Both the position numbers and the translations under genes were made by a program. The notes below the pieces were generated by a model. It was not told where the DNA came from, did not search any database, and saw only the letters and a list, made by a program, of their open reading frames with translations. A stretch of DNA of 64,000 nt from Burkholderiales bacterium (GTDB taxonomy: Bacteria; Pseudomonadota; Gammaproteobacteria; Burkholderiales; SG8-39), in the NCBI GenBank assembly GCA_027493935.1, contig JAOSJV010000001.1:2255157-2319156 (forward strand). The letters run 5' to 3'. Positions 10,902 to 20,567 of this stretch are shown here, piece after piece. Positions within the stretch are counted from its first letter, which is position 1; each line of letters begins with the position of its first letter.

Positions 10902-12107
10902 ATGACCACTTCGCTCCTCGCGCACGTCGAGATGGCGCCTCGCGATCCCATCCTCGGCGTCACCGAGGCCTTCGTCGCCGACCAGCACCCGAAGAAGGTG
11001 AACCTCGGCGTCGGCGTCTACTACGACGAGGACGGCAAGGTGCCGCTGCTGGAATGCGTGCGGCGGGCGGACCGCGCGATCCTCGAGAACCCCGGACCGT
11101 GGAGCTACCTGCCGATCGACGGGCTGGCGGCCTACGACAAGGCGGTGCAGGCGCTGGTGTTCGGCGCCGAATGCTCCGTCGTCAGGCAGGAGCGCGGCGT
11201 CACCGTGCAGGCGCTCGGAGGAACCGGCGCGCTGAAGGTCGGGGCCGACTTCCTGCGGCGCGTGAGCCCGAGCGCGCAGGTGCTGATCAGCGAGCCGAGC
11301 TGGGAGAACCACCGCGCGTTGTTCGAGGGCGCAGGTTTCCAGGTGAGCGCCTACCCGTACTACGACCCGGCCACGCACGGCCTGAACCTCGCGGGCATGT
11401 GCGCCGCACTCGAGCGGGCGCCCGCCGGCTCGATCGCCGTGCTGCACGCGTGCTGCCACAACCCGACCGGGGTCGATCTCGGCCTCGACCAGTGGTCGAG
11501 CGTGCTCGAGATCGTCAAGACACGCGGGCTGGTGCCGTTCCTCGACATCGCGTACCAGGGCTTCGCCGAGGGCATCGAGGCCGACGGCGCGCCGGTGCGC
11601 ATGTTCGCCCATGCCTGCAGCCCGGTATTCGTCGCGAGCTCGTTCTCGAAGTCGTTCTCGCTCTACGGCGAGCGGATCGGCGCGCTCAGCGTGGCGACCG
11701 CGGACAAGGACGAGGCGGCGCGCGTGCTGAGCCAGCTGAAGCGCGTGGTGCGCACGAACTATTCCAACCCGCCCACGCACGGCGGCAAGGTCGTGGCGAT
11801 GGTACTCACCACGCCCGAACTCCGCGCGCTGTGGGAGCAGGAGCTCGGCGGCATGCGGGAGCGCATCCGCGCCCTGCGCAAGACCCTGGTCGACAAGATC
11901 CACTCGCGCGTGCCGGGCGCCGACTTCGGCTTCGTCCTGCGCCAGCGCGGGATGTTCTCCTACTCCGGGCTCACCAAGGCGCAGGTGCAGCGCCTGCGCG
12001 AGGAGTACTCGATCTACGCGATCGACACCGGCCGCATCTGCGTCGCGGCGCTCAACGCGCGCAACGTCGACTACGTCGCCGATGCGATCGCGGCCGTGCT
12101 GCGCTGA
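10902..12107 (+). CDS. tyrB: Aromatic-amino-acid aminotransferase (aspartate aminotransferase family I)
   Basis: The 401-residue PLP enzyme transfers amino groups between aromatic or dicarboxylic amino acids and 2-oxo acids. The PLP lysine is in SSFSKSFSLYGERIG near residue 255, and the N-terminal VNLGVGVYYDE and HNPTGVD motifs are those of the AspC/TyrB subgroup. The divergent uvrB-tyrB arrangement is typical of betaproteobacteria, where this gene is annotated as tyrosine/aromatic aminotransferase. A TAGAAT box at 10821-10826 is a likely -10 element; no good -35 is visible. Substrate preference (Tyr/Phe or Asp) is inferred. Confidence 0.92.
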   Translation: MTTSLLAHVEMAPRDPILGVTEAFVADQHPKKVNLGVGVYYDEDGKVPLLECVRRADRAILENPGPWSYLPIDGLAAYDKAVQALVFGAECSVVRQERGVTVQALGGTGALKVGADFLRRVSPSAQVLISEPSWENHRALFEGAGFQVSAYPYYDPATHGLNLAGMCAALERAPAGSIAVLHACCHNPTGVDLGLDQWSSVLEIVKTRGLVPFLDIAYQGFAEGIEADGAPVRMFAHACSPVFVASSFSKSFSLYGERIGALSVATADKDEAARVLSQLKRVVRTNYSNPPTHGGKVVAMVLTTPELRALWEQELGGMRERIRALRKTLVDKIHSRVPGADFGFVLRQRGMFSYSGLTKAQVQRLREEYSIYAIDTGRICVAALNARNVDYVADAIAAVLR

Positions 12108-12115
12108 CCGGTTCC

Positions 12116-12230
12116 CCCTCCTTCCCGAGGAGAGGCGCCGCGCGCACGTGCGGCGGGGTGGTGCGCGAAGCGCCTCCCTCCTTCCCAGGGGAGGGTGCCG
12201 GCGAAGCCGGCGGGTGGTTCCAGCGAAGCG
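12116..12230. repeat. Two tandem copies of a palindromic intergenic repeat (about 57 bp, 60-bp period)
   Basis: Copies start at 12116 and 12176. Each runs CCCTCCTTCCC, a complementary AGG-rich segment, a second small hairpin (GCCGGCGAAGCCGGC in copy 2), GGGTGGT, and ends GCGAAGCG. The unit is REP-like and sits between the convergent tyrB and ghrA genes, where it may also act as a 3'-end hairpin. Confidence 0.65.
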
Positions 12231-12238
12231 CGAACGCC

Positions 12239-13177
12239 TCAGTACCCCCTCGCGCGATCGACCAGCCCGAGCAGCCTCTCCCCCGCCCGCAGCCGCCGCA
12301 CGTTCTCGGCGACGAACGCCGCCGCGGTCGCCGGATTCGTGAGCGCCGCGACGTGCGGCGTGACCGTCACGCGCGGATGCGTCCAGTAACGATGCTCGGG
12401 CGGCAGCGGCTCGGTGTTGAACACGTCGAGCGCCGCGTGCCGCAGCCGGCCCGCATCGAGCGCTGCAAGCAGATCGTCGTCGCTCACCAGCGCGCCGCGC
12501 GCCAGGTTGATCAGGACCGCGCCCTCCTGCAGCCGTGCGAGGAAGTTCGCGTCGATGAGCCCGCGCGTATCGGGCGTGAGCGGCAGCAGCACGACCAGGA
12601 TCTCGGTGCGCGCCAGGAACGCGTCGCGCGTCGCGGCGCCGGCGAAGCACTCGACGCCGGCGACCGCGCGCGGCGTGCGGCTCCAGCCGAGCACGCGAAA
12701 GCCGAGGCCCTGCAGCGCCGCGGCCGCCGTCTGCCCCAGCTCGCCCATCCCCAGGATGCCGACGGTGCGCTCCGCGGCGATCGGGCCGCGCAGCATCTTC
12801 CAGCGCCGCTCGCGCTGGAAGCGCGCGTACTCGTCGAGCTGGAGGTGCGCGGCGAGCGCGTGCGCGCACACGCTCTCGACCATGCCTCGCGTCATGTGCG
12901 GATCGATCATGCGCGCGAGCGGCGCGTTCCGCGGCACGGTCGCGTCCGCGAGCAGCGTCTCGACGCCCATCCACAGCGACTGGATCAGCCTGAGCGAGGT
13001 GAACGGCGCGAGTGCGCCCGGCGCGGGCACGGCGGTGAGCACGATGTCTGCCGCCGACGGGTCGATCGCCTCCGGCGACCAGTGCAGCCGCTCGCCCGCA
13101 AGCGCTTCGCTCAGCGGAGCGCGCCAGCGCTGCACGCTCTCGTCGGTGGCGAGGAAGACAATCTCGTACGGCGCCAT
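12239..13177 (-). CDS. ghrA: D-2-hydroxyacid dehydrogenase, glyoxylate/hydroxypyruvate reductase A-like
   Basis: The 312-residue NAD(P)-dependent dehydrogenase has the nucleotide-binding turn GMGELGQTAA near residue 143, the catalytic Arg in NLARGALV near 230, and the catalytic His in TPHVAALT near 280. It reduces glyoxylate or hydroxypyruvate with NADPH. The divergent N-terminus is typical of the GhrA subgroup. It is convergent with tyrB and divergent from the tRNA-Asn promoter. Confidence 0.85.
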   Translation of the reverse strand: MAPYEIVFLATDESVQRWRAPLSEALAGERLHWSPEAIDPSAADIVLTAVPAPGALAPFTSLRLIQSLWMGVETLLADATVPRNAPLARMIDPHMTRGMVESVCAHALAAHLQLDEYARFQRERRWKMLRGPIAAERTVGILGMGELGQTAAAALQGLGFRVLGWSRTPRAVAGVECFAGAATRDAFLARTEILVVLLPLTPDTRGLIDANFLARLQEGAVLINLARGALVSDDDLLAALDAGRLRHAALDVFNTEPLPPEHRYWTHPRVTVTPHVAALTNPATAAAFVAENVRRLRAGERLLGLVDRARGY

Positions 13178-13233
13178 CTCGGCTCGAATCGCAGCGAGCG
13201 CGGATCTTACCGCTCTTGCCGCACCGCAGCGCG

Positions 13234-13262
13234 TTGACCCATCGCCGCCGGGTGCGTAGAAT
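13234..13262 (+). promoter_or_regulatory. Sigma-70 promoter of tRNA-Asn
   Basis: TTGACC at 13234-13239 and TAGAAT at 13257-13262 are separated by exactly 17 bp, and the tRNA begins 11 bp after the -10 box. Confidence 0.8.
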
Positions 13263-13273
13263 CCCGCCCCTGT

Positions 13274-13349
13274 TCCCCGATAGCTCAGTCGGTAGAGCGA
13301 CGGACTGTTAATCCGCAGGTCGTAGGTTCGAGCCCTACTCGGGGAGCCA
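13274..13349 (+). tRNA. tRNA-Asn (anticodon GTT)
   Basis: The 76-nt cloverleaf has acceptor stem TCCCCGA/TCGGGGA, D-arm AGCTCAGTCGGTAGAGC, anticodon loop CTGTTAA, T-arm GTAGG-TTCGAGC-CCTAC, discriminator G and an encoded CCA. Its last 45 nt are repeated with four changes at 57792-57836, which makes it the integration site of the 44-kb island that follows. Confidence 0.97.
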
Positions 13350-13357
13350 ATCCAATC

Positions 13358-13381
13358 AACGGTCAGCGTGTGCTGGCCGTT
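13358..13381 (+). terminator. Hairpin terminator downstream of tRNA-Asn
   Basis: AACGGTCAGC and GCTGGCCGTT form a 10-bp stem with a GTGT loop and one G-T pair, followed by TTGCGTCTCT. It overlaps the last codons of the convergent integrase. Similar hairpins follow the two other tRNA 3' copies (57852 and 60238). Confidence 0.6.
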
Positions 13382-14439
13382 TGCGTCTCTGCCTCACCGT
13401 GGGGAATTCGTGGAAACCGCACCACGTTCTCCCCAAACCTTTGGGATTCGATCCGCGAGGCCGCGGCGCTCAAATGCTCCGTCGCGAACTTCGCGTAGCG
13501 GTCGACCATCACCCGCGACTTCCAGCCGCCCAGGTCTTTCAGCTCGTCGCAGGAGGTGCCCGCCTGCCGATGCCAAGAGGCCCAGGTGTGCCGAATATCG
13601 TGGAAGCGAAAGTCGACAAGCTCCGCCTTCTTCACCGCCTCGCGCCACCCGGAGTTGCAGAGCCCCCACTTGATGGGCTCTCCCCGGAAGGTGAAGCAGA
13701 AGCGCGCGTGCTTGCCTTTCTCCGCGTCCAAGACGGCCACCGCGTCTCGGTTCAACGGGACGCCTCGCGGCGTTCCATTCTTGGTGTGATTCAACCAGGC
13801 GGTCCGCCGTTCCAGATCCACCCGGTTCCACTCCAACCCGGTGATCTCCGAAGCGCGGCATCCCGTGGCGAGCGCGAACCGGACGATCGCCGCGAGATGC
13901 GCGGAACAGGCTGCGAGCAGCCGCTCCGCTTCCTCGCGCGACAACCACCGGTCCCGCTCCACCTCACCCGGCAGCATGCGGACCTTGGGGAAGTTGTCGA
14001 TCCACTGCCATTCGTCGCGCGTCATACGGAGGATCCCCCGGATGGTGGCGAGATAGCGGTTCACCGTCGCGGGCTTGTTCCCCCGCGCGAGCTCCCGCTG
14101 GCAGAAGTGCCAGACCACATCCCCGTCGATCTGCGTGAGGAGCTTCGCCCCCAGATAGGGATGAAGCCGCCGGCAGATCCGCCGCACGTCCCGGATGCTC
14201 CGCAGGGACGCCTTCACTTCGAGGTACCGGACGACGGCTTCCTGCCAGGTGCGCTGCGGCTTGATGCCGAGGTGCGCTTCCCGGAAAGCCTCGAACTTCA
14301 GCTTTGCGAGGAACGCTTCGGCTTCGTCCCGGATTTCAGTCCGAGTGCTTTGGCGTAGGCGTCGGCCGCCGGGTAGTACAACGTCGATCCACCAGAAGCG
14401 CGAGTCGCGTCGCCGGTGGATTCCGTTCTTACGGGCCAT
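13363..14439 (-). CDS. Tyrosine site-specific recombinase (island integrase)
   Basis: The 358-residue phage-type integrase has an N-terminal arm-binding region, a core-binding SAM-like domain at about residues 60-160 and a catalytic domain with Arg in GCRASEIT, Lys in [16 protein letters not shown] (H-x-x-R), GGWKS in place of the second His, and nucleophile Tyr in VDRYAKF. It lies 14 bp from the tRNA-Asn 3' end and points towards it, the usual place for the enzyme that inserted the island. The ribosome-binding site is AAAGGAG before the ATG. No break is visible, so it may still be functional. Confidence 0.93.
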   Translation of the reverse strand: MARKNGIHRRRDSRFWWIDVVLPGGRRLRQSTRTEIRDEAEAFLAKLKFEAFREAHLGIKPQRTWQEAVVRYLEVKASLRSIRDVRRICRRLHPYLGAKLLTQIDGDVVWHFCQRELARGNKPATVNRYLATIRGILRMTRDEWQWIDNFPKVRMLPGEVERDRWLSREEAERLLAACSAHLAAIVRFALATGCRASEITGLEWNRVDLERRTAWLNHTKNGTPRGVPLNRDAVAVLDAEKGKHARFCFTFRGEPIKWGLCNSGWREAVKKAELVDFRFHDIRHTWASWHRQAGTSCDELKDLGGWKSRVMVDRYAKFATEHLSAAASRIESQRFGENVVRFPRIPHGEAETQTASTR

Positions 14440-14708
14440 CGAGTCTCCTTTCCGGCCCGCCCTCGGCGCTTATACTCGTCGAGCCAGGCATCGAGGTCAA
14501 CTTTGTCGTACACGCGCCGGCGCCCGAACTTGAGGTAGGGCACCCCGAGATCGGCGAGCAACGTCTCGCGGATGGCGAGGTACGCCGCGGCCTGCGCGAA
14601 GGTGAGGCAGCGCGCGGTGGGAAGGGGCAGCAGCGCGGTCTCGGCCGCCGCCTCGTTGGCCGGTCGGTCGTCGTCCGGCCTGGGTGGATCGAGTTTCGTC
14701 GTAAGCAT
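14298..14708 (-). CDS. Helix-turn-helix excisionase-like protein
   Basis: A 136-residue protein starting at ATG 14708 with GGAG 8 nt upstream. The core at about residues 35-85 ([12 protein letters not shown], then [26 protein letters not shown]) is the winged-helix form typical of excisionase/AlpA-type DNA-binding proteins next to tyrosine integrases. It probably sets the direction of recombination. The last 47 codons overlap the integrase start and look unlike the family, so the true protein may end near 14440 and this overlap may be due to an indel. Confidence 0.7.
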   Translation of the reverse strand: MLTTKLDPPRPDDDRPANEAAAETALLPLPTARCLTFAQAAAYLAIRETLLADLGVPYLKFGRRRVYDKVDLDAWLDEYKRRGRAGKETRWPVRTESTGDATRASGGSTLYYPAADAYAKALGLKSGTKPKRSSQS

Positions 14709-15074
14709 GTTCGTGACTCCGATCGAGATAGTTCGCGCGGCAGCTCGCGCCGCCGCGACGATGAGTTGGGAAACAGCGATGGAACGCTGCGCGCTTACCG
14801 CCTGAGTCAGCGGCGGAGGGCCGATTGCGGCCCCCACTCGCGTGTGCCGCGAGCTCAGCAGGCTCGGGCGACGCGAACGCGGAAGGTGAAACGCTCTAGA
14901 CCAAGTGCGCGTAACGAGCGCGACGCCGAGTCTCTCGACCCGGAAGGGTGCATGCAGGCGAGGATCTCACCCTGCATCGTGCAACGCCTGGGACAGTAAC
15001 ACCGAGCGTGGCGGGTGCTGGCGCAGAGAGCCGCACGGAAAGCCGGGCTCTCCGGGCCCTGCGAGGGTTCGACC

Positions 15075-15698
15075 TCACTCGTCGGGTTTTCGGTGTGCCG
15101 TCGCCTCATCGTCGACCCAGTCCTCTTCCTCCCAGCGCATGCCCTTGCGCCCTGGAACCTTGCGCGTTGGACCGGCGCGGTACAGCGCGCAGGACTTCGG
15201 CCCGTAGCAGAAGGTCTCGAAGCGATGCTCGCGCACGCTCCGGGTTCCACTGGTCCAAGATTAGCTCGACCGGCATGCGGCACCCCAGATGCAGGTCGTG
15301 CACTTCACGTCGTATGTGCGGACGTCGAGCCGCCGATGCCCGCGGGCACGGCACTCTTCCAGCGCGGGCGGCACGCCCGTCCACGGCGGTGCAGGGGACT
15401 CGGGGACCGTCGTACGAGCGACTAACTTCAGCTTCGCCGCCTTGTAGAGCTCGACCGGCTCGAGGCGCGGATCGGCGATCGGTTCGGCCTCGCCCGAGAC
15501 GCGGTCGCCGGCGCGGAACTCGTGCTTCGCTTGCGCGGCCTTTCCGATCCCGACGGAGAATTCCCGTGCCTCTGCCCCAAGCGAGCCTCGCACGCGCAGC
15601 GCGTAGCCAAGATACGTGTGGCTACGCTCGTCGAATGAGCGCGTGAGGCGGATCCGGGGTTGGACGGAAAGGACGTCGCCGTGCCAGGCGAGCTTCAT
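15075..15698 (-). pseudogene. Conserved hypothetical island gene, broken by two frameshifts
   Basis: The N-terminal 140 residues (MKLAWHGDVLSVQPRIRLTR onwards) read cleanly from ATG 15698. The frame is lost after VKCTTCIWG near 15284. The protein-like continuation CRMPVELILDQWNPE is in a second frame, and HRFETFCYGPKSCALYR to KPDE-stop is in the third. The restored product is about 207 residues with a CxxC plus a further Cys pair, suggesting a small metal-binding domain. I do not recognise a function. Genes of this look occur beside integrases. Whether the two shifts are decay or sequence error is open. Confidence 0.55.
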
Positions 15699-16032
15699 CG
15701 AGGGCCACCGAGCGTTCGTAGTGGGTCAGCGACAAAGTCGCCATCAAACTAAGCGATCTGGCGACATTTTCGGGGCGCGCCCCATGGATTCTAAGCAGGC
15801 TGGCGACAAGTCCGGCCTGCTCGATCCACACAACTTACGCTTGATATCTTGCCCGGGCCCTGTTCGTCCTCAGACGCCAGGGCCGCCCTCGATGGCGCTC
15901 GCTGGCCCCATGCGTCCGAGGAAGGGTGGCAGGTTTACTTTAGTCCTGATTTGACAATAACAGCTTGACGAATTAGACTGAAACTAAACCCTTGACCCTG
16001 GGGCGGTTTGCTTTTCTGCGTACTCGTCAATC
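15699..16032. promoter_or_regulatory. Gene-free stretch with promoter for the first AbiE pair
   Basis: TTGACA at 15951-15956 and TAGACT at 15974-15979 are spaced by 17 bp and point at the AbiEi-like gene starting at 16033. Nothing else was identified in this 334-bp interval. Confidence 0.6.
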
Positions 16033-16834
16033 ATGGATAGTCTAACCCGAAGCAAAATAAACCAGCTTCTGACCGCTTGGCCCAAGGGCACGGTCGCCCC
16101 GTCGACTTGGCTGGCGACCCGCGGCGTTCCTCAGGCAACTCGCCGACACCTACTGCAAGAGAGGTTGGCTTCGCCGCCCTCGCGCGTGGCGCCTACGCGC
16201 GGGCGGACGACCGGGAGATCAGATGGACCGGCGCCGTGTGGACCTCTTCAGCGGCTACTGCACATGACGGTCCATCCAGGCGGCAAGACCGCGTTGGAGC
16301 TGCAAGGCGACGCGCATTTCCTGCCGTTGGGCGGTGGCCGAGTCATTGCTGTTCGGCGAACCCGGCGAGAGGCTCCCCCGCGTGGTTTCGGACGCATGAC
16401 TGGGGTGTGAAGATCCTCTACGTGACCACCAATCTCTTCCCTGTGGGCAGCGACCTCGGATTCACCGAGCTCACCGACCGTGACCTCGCGCTGCGCGTCT
16501 CGGCACGCGAGCGCGCGCTACTCGAACTCCTCCACCACGTCCCGGAAAGGAGAGTTTCGAGGAGGCGCGGCTCCTCATGGAAGCACAGACGACGTTGCGT
16601 CCCTCGGTACTTCAACCCCTTCTCGAAGCCTGCAACTCCGTTAAGGTCAAGCGCCTGTTTCTATCGCTTGCGGAGACCGCTAACCACGCCTGGCTCGGAA
16701 GACTAAACCTTACCCGCATCGACCTCGGGAAAGGGAAACGCGTGCTCGTCAAGGGCGGTCGGCTCGACGCAAAGTATCAGATCGTCCTCCCGGTCTCCCG
16801 CGAGGAGGCCGAGACCGGCGAGGATCGGCCTTGA
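16033..16834 (+). pseudogene. abiEi: AbiEi-type antitoxin, multiply frameshifted
   Basis: The start MDSLTRSKINQLL is the characteristic AbiEi N-terminus (winged-helix DNA-binding antitoxin of type IV toxin-antitoxin systems). The rest of the family sequence can be followed only by hopping frames: LADTYCKRGWLRR, then GAYARADDREIRWTG, then VHPGGKTALELQGDAHFLPLG, then FRTHDWGVKILYVTTNLFP, and finally KVKRLFLSLAE to the stop at 16832. That needs at least five shifts in 800 bp, more than elsewhere, so real decay is possible. The stop overlaps the toxin start in TTGA, the coupling expected of an AbiE operon. Confidence 0.7.
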
Positions 16835-17744
16835 GAGATAGTCGCTTCTTCCCCCAAGCGGATCTGATGGTGCGGGCCCTCCCCGCGGTTGCTGCCGAGA
16901 CCTGCTTCGCGCCTCAAAGGAGGTACAGCGATCAACCTGTTCGTGCGCGACCTTCCGCGGCTCTCGGTCGACATCGATCTCACCTATGTCCCTGTCGAAG
17001 CCCGCCCGGACTCCCTGCGGCGCATCAGCGATGCGCTGCGGCGCATCGCTCAGCGCCTAAGGCAGACCATCCCGCGCGTCCAGGTCAACGAAGTCCCCGG
17101 TGAAGGCGGACACATCGTGCGGCTGTTCGTCCGCGCCCCGCGCGCAGATCAAGATCGAGCCGAATCTGGTTCTGCGCGGAACCGTTTTCGGAGTCGAGCA
17201 GCGATCGCTGGTTGCCACCGCGGAGGCCATCTTCGAGCGCTCGGTGGCGATCAACATCCTCTCGCTGCCCGATCTCTACGGCGGCAAGATCTGCGCCGCC
17301 CTCGATCGCCAGCACCCGCGTGATCTCTTCGACGTCAAGCTCCTGCTCGAAAACGAGGGCGTCACGGCCGATATCCGGCGCGCCTTTGTCGTCTACCTCG
17401 CAAGTCACGACCGACCCATGAACGAACTCATCCAGCCGACGCTGCTCGACGTCCAGCACATCTTTGAAGACCACTTCTCGGGGATGACCCGTGCGCCAGT
17501 TGGTTATGAGGACCTCGTCGCCGCCCGGGATCGCCTGATCGAGATCTTGCGCGGATCGCTCAGCGACGCCGAGCGGCGGTTCCTCATCTCGATCAAGGAA
17601 GGCGTTCCCGATTGGGCCCAGCTCGGCATCCCCGGCGTTGATGCTCTACCCGGCATTCAGTGGAAGCTGCAGCACATCGCACGGATGGACCGCACCAAAC
17701 ATCGCGAGGCGCTGAGCGCCCTGAAGCGGAAGCTGGGTCGATAG
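16831..17744 (+). pseudogene. abiEii: AbiEii-type nucleotidyltransferase toxin, frameshifted
   Basis: The restored reading is MRDSRFFPQADLMVRALP, then LKGGTAINLFVRDLPRLSVDIDL (the GG..A and D-x-D nucleotidyltransferase core of AbiEii toxins), then KIEPNLVLRGTVFG to the stop at 17742. The frame changes near 16910 and again near 17140. Restored length is about 300 residues, normal for the family. In intact systems the toxin modifies the tRNA 3' end or transfers nucleotides and stops growth, while AbiEi represses and counters it. As sequenced, no full toxin would be made. The 3' two thirds (17150-17744) is one clean frame. Confidence 0.75.
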
Positions 17745-17770
17745 TAAAGGGCGGCGAGCAAGGGCGCCTA

Positions 17771-18939
17771 TCAATCCACGTCAGCCTCCCCTTCCACCGG
17801 ATCCGCATCGTCAACGCTTCGCTGCTGGTCCTCCGCTTGCGCCGGCGCGGCTGATCTCGCGTGTCGCTTATCGCGACCACCAAGATACGCTGCGACCACT
17901 TCAATGCGCGAGTGCCCGAGCTCCTCGGCGACCTGCAGCCGCGCGCGATCGTCGGTCTCCGCGTCGGGTGCCACCCCGCCCCGCACCGGCGCCGCGGCAC
18001 CGGAGAACGTCTCGTAGCGATCGGCGGCGTATTCGTGCCGCAGCCCGTGCGCCGTGATGCCTAGCTCACGGCGCGTCACGCCGAACTTCTGCAGCACGTT
18101 GCGCAGCCGATAAAGATTCTGCTTGAGGCTTCGCGCCGGGTCGGCGAGGTACTGCGACTCCGTGCTGACCAGCGCCTTGGCCGCCTCGAGCGCGGCGCGC
18201 TTCACGGGCGTATCGATCGGAATGTGGCGCAGCCGTCCGCCCTGGTTCCGCGTTCCGTCTCGAGCTCGAGAATCGGGACATCGGACCCAGCCGCGGCCTG
18301 GCCCGATACTTTCTCGGCGAGACGCGGCTGGAGCATGACCGCCTCCTTGACGCGAAGACCGAAGGCGCGCGCGATGCGAAGCTCGGCACCGACCCACGCG
18401 TCGTAGGCGGCGATCTCCTCGATCAGCGCGTCGGGGTCGATGCCGCGGGCCGCCCAGCTGCGGTCGGTGGTCGCGGCGGTGCGCCGGGCGACCCGTGCCG
18501 GGTCTGACACGTAAGTTTCCGCCGGCAGCACCAGGCCGGGCTTGCCGATCCATTCGGCGAAGGTCCGGAGGGCAGAGAGCTCGTTCTGGAGAGTGGACGG
18601 GCTCAAGCGTCGCGTGCGCGGCTCATCGCTCGTCCAGTCCGCCACGAGCGCGCGAACGTGGCGCCCGCCGAGGCAGTGCGGGTTGCGGATCTTGTACCCG
18701 AGCACATGAAGATCGCGAAAGCAGCGGAAGAGCGCGCAAGCGCGCTCGGCCTGGGTCTTGGCGCTCACCACCTTCGGCTTCGTCGCATGGCGGTCGTTAT
18801 GCGTCCAGAGGATGTCCTGCAGGGTGCGCTTCCACGACGGGCGCGGCTTGCCCCCCGGGAGCGGGCGCGGGCCGAGCACGTCGCGAAGCCGCGCGACTTC
18901 CTCCGCGCGCGTGCGGTTACGATCGGATTGGTTTGACAT
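17771..18939 (-). CDS. Second tyrosine recombinase (one frameshift)
   Basis: The start is ATG 18939 with GGAGG 6 nt upstream. N-terminal residues 1-150 form a SAM-like core-binding region (RRLSPSTLQNELSALRTFAEW). The catalytic part has Arg in FGLRVKEAVML, then, after a frame change near 18230, HGLRHEYA (H-x-x-R), LGHSRIEVVAAYLG with the last His and nucleophile Tyr. This resembles the integrase group annotated as Integrase_1 (PF12835) rather than the first integrase. It is convergent with the AbiE pair and marks an internal element nested in the island or an older left boundary. Confidence 0.75.
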
Positions 18940-20184
18940 GGTGCCCTCCATGGCGGGCCCGGCGCGCAAGGCATGCCGAGCGGGTTTCCAAAGTCCGCGC
19001 GGGTCGCTCCTTTCGGCGCAGCACGCACGGGGCGTTCTTCCGTCCCGTCCCCAGCCGCTCCATCCGGGTCGACGGGAAGATGATCGATTCGCCCATCGCG
19101 GGGCCGGCAGTTCTTTAAAACGTGCGCGCGTGAGCGTGACGGGTTTCCCGCACACGCCTCACCCGTTCGCGGTTCGAAGACCGCGAGCCGGCGCCGCACC
19201 TCGATGGGCGCAGCGGCATCCGGGTCGGTCCCGGATCCAGCCTGGTGCTGGCATTCCTTGGCAGACGTAACCCAGCGTGTGATCTTCCGCCCTGCCAGCA
19301 GGCGGCCACTTGGTGCGCGGTAGGCTCCCGGGCGACTCGTCAGGCGAGCCGCGAGCCGGGGAGTGGACGCTCGTGAGAAGCGCCTTGCCCGCGCGTGTTA
19401 CATGCTCCGGGAGTCCGCAGGATGCGGACTCCACGACGACGTCGGTCGAGCCGACGGGCGGCGCGCGCTCGATGGCGCACGCGGCTTACTCGAGACGGGC
19501 GTCGATGCGCCCGCCGTCAATCGGCCAGGGGCAGCGTCTTGCTGCCGCGGGCCGCCTTCCTCTACGCGCTGACTTTGCTCGATGGCGGGGCCTGTCAGCT
19601 GCCCTTGGAGCCCCGAGGGCTCGCGAGAAAACTCCTCGCACGTCGACGACCGGGTCGGCGTGCGTCGAATCGCGTCAATCTTAATGGCTGCCTAAAGCGC
19701 GCCCACCCCCAGAGAGGGGTTGAAATCAAGAGGTTTTCAGATACCTCTGGTTCTAATCGCGTGCGAGAATCGCCGCCGCGGCACCGTGAACCGGACCGTT
19801 CTGTGCATCGCGCGCGCTCCGAATCGCGACGACGGCGAGCGCAGCTATGACGTTGCCATAGATGCGCCGGTGCTGCGTCGACGCATCGATGCATCGAATC
19901 CGGCCGCCCGTCCCCGCCCATCGCTGCGCCGACGCTGCGTAGACGCATCAATAGCCCGAGCGCGATCTGTGCCGAGGGTCGCTGGTAGGGCGTCTCCGAG
20001 CCTTTGGGCGCCGGCCGGCGAAGACCAATCAACGTGTCCGGGCCGGCAGCCAGCGCCTGAAGTCATTGAATTTACGTGGCTTTCACGCCGGCAGAGACAA
20101 GCCTGGGCAGAGTGGGCCTCGCGCCAAGAAGATGCTTCTCATAGCAGTTAGCCTTGCTTACCTCACCAAGCCTAGAATATGCTG
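18940..20184. other. 1.2-kb stretch without recognisable genes
   Basis: Short open frames exist on both strands, but none has protein-like composition or a motif I recognise. The GC-rich sequence holds several small palindromes. It could be the decayed end of the element carried by the second integrase. Confidence 0.5.
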
Positions 20185-20219
20185 TCAAGAGCATACAAAC
20201 TCGCTTAAGCTGCTCTTGA
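20185..20219 (+). promoter_or_regulatory. Inverted repeat upstream of hipB (likely HipB operator)
   Basis: TCAAGAGC (20185-20192) and GCTCTTGA (20212-20219) are perfect 8-bp inverted arms 19 bp apart, just after a TAGAAT -10-like box (20173-20178) and just before the hipB start. Autorepression by the XRE-type antitoxin is inferred. Confidence 0.6.
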
Positions 20220-20225
20220 GGGTAT

Positions 20226-20567
20226 ATGGCTGCTAGGAATCAGCTGTTCGAAGCTCCACCCTACCCCGTCGAACAAGCGTTGAACCGCCTCGGCGCAAAC
20301 CTCCGCACGGCCCGGATCCGTCGGAACTACACGATCGAAGAGGTCGCACAAAGAATAGGCGCCGGAGTGCGCGCAGTGAGGGACGCCGAGAGGGGTAAGG
20401 CCTCCACTGGCATCGGCGTCTACGCCGCCCTGCTGTGGGTCTACGACCTGCTCCAACCCGTGAACGAGCTGGCGAGTCCCACCATGGACGAGCACGGCCT
20501 CGCTCTCGCCGCTGCCAAAGAAAAAGTGCGTGCCCGCAAGAGCGGAGAGCTCGACAGTGATTTCTAG
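20226..20567 (+). CDS. hipB: HipB-like XRE-family antitoxin
   Basis: The 113-residue protein has a helix-turn-helix of the XRE type at about residues 25-75 (LRTARIRRNYTIEEVAQRIG). It lies immediately upstream of, and overlaps by 11 bases, a HipA-family kinase gene, the normal antitoxin-toxin order. It would bind the operator at 20185-20219 and neutralise the kinase. The N-terminal 20 residues are unlike the usual HipB. Confidence 0.85.
   Translation: MAARNQLFEAPPYPVEQALNRLGANLRTARIRRNYTIEEVAQRIGAGVRAVRDAERGKASTGIGVYAALLWVYDLLQPVNELASPTMDEHGLALAAAKEKVRARKSGELDSDF

Noticed and set aside
10677..12974. 765-codon minus-strand frame opposite tyrB
   Set aside because: Shadow of tyrB and the intergenic repeat. 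The sequence has no family features.
18940..20184. Several 60-170 codon open frames in this interval
   Set aside because: Arg/Ser/Pro-rich frames overlapping on all strands without ribosome-binding sites or motifs. Typical of GC-rich non-coding sequence.
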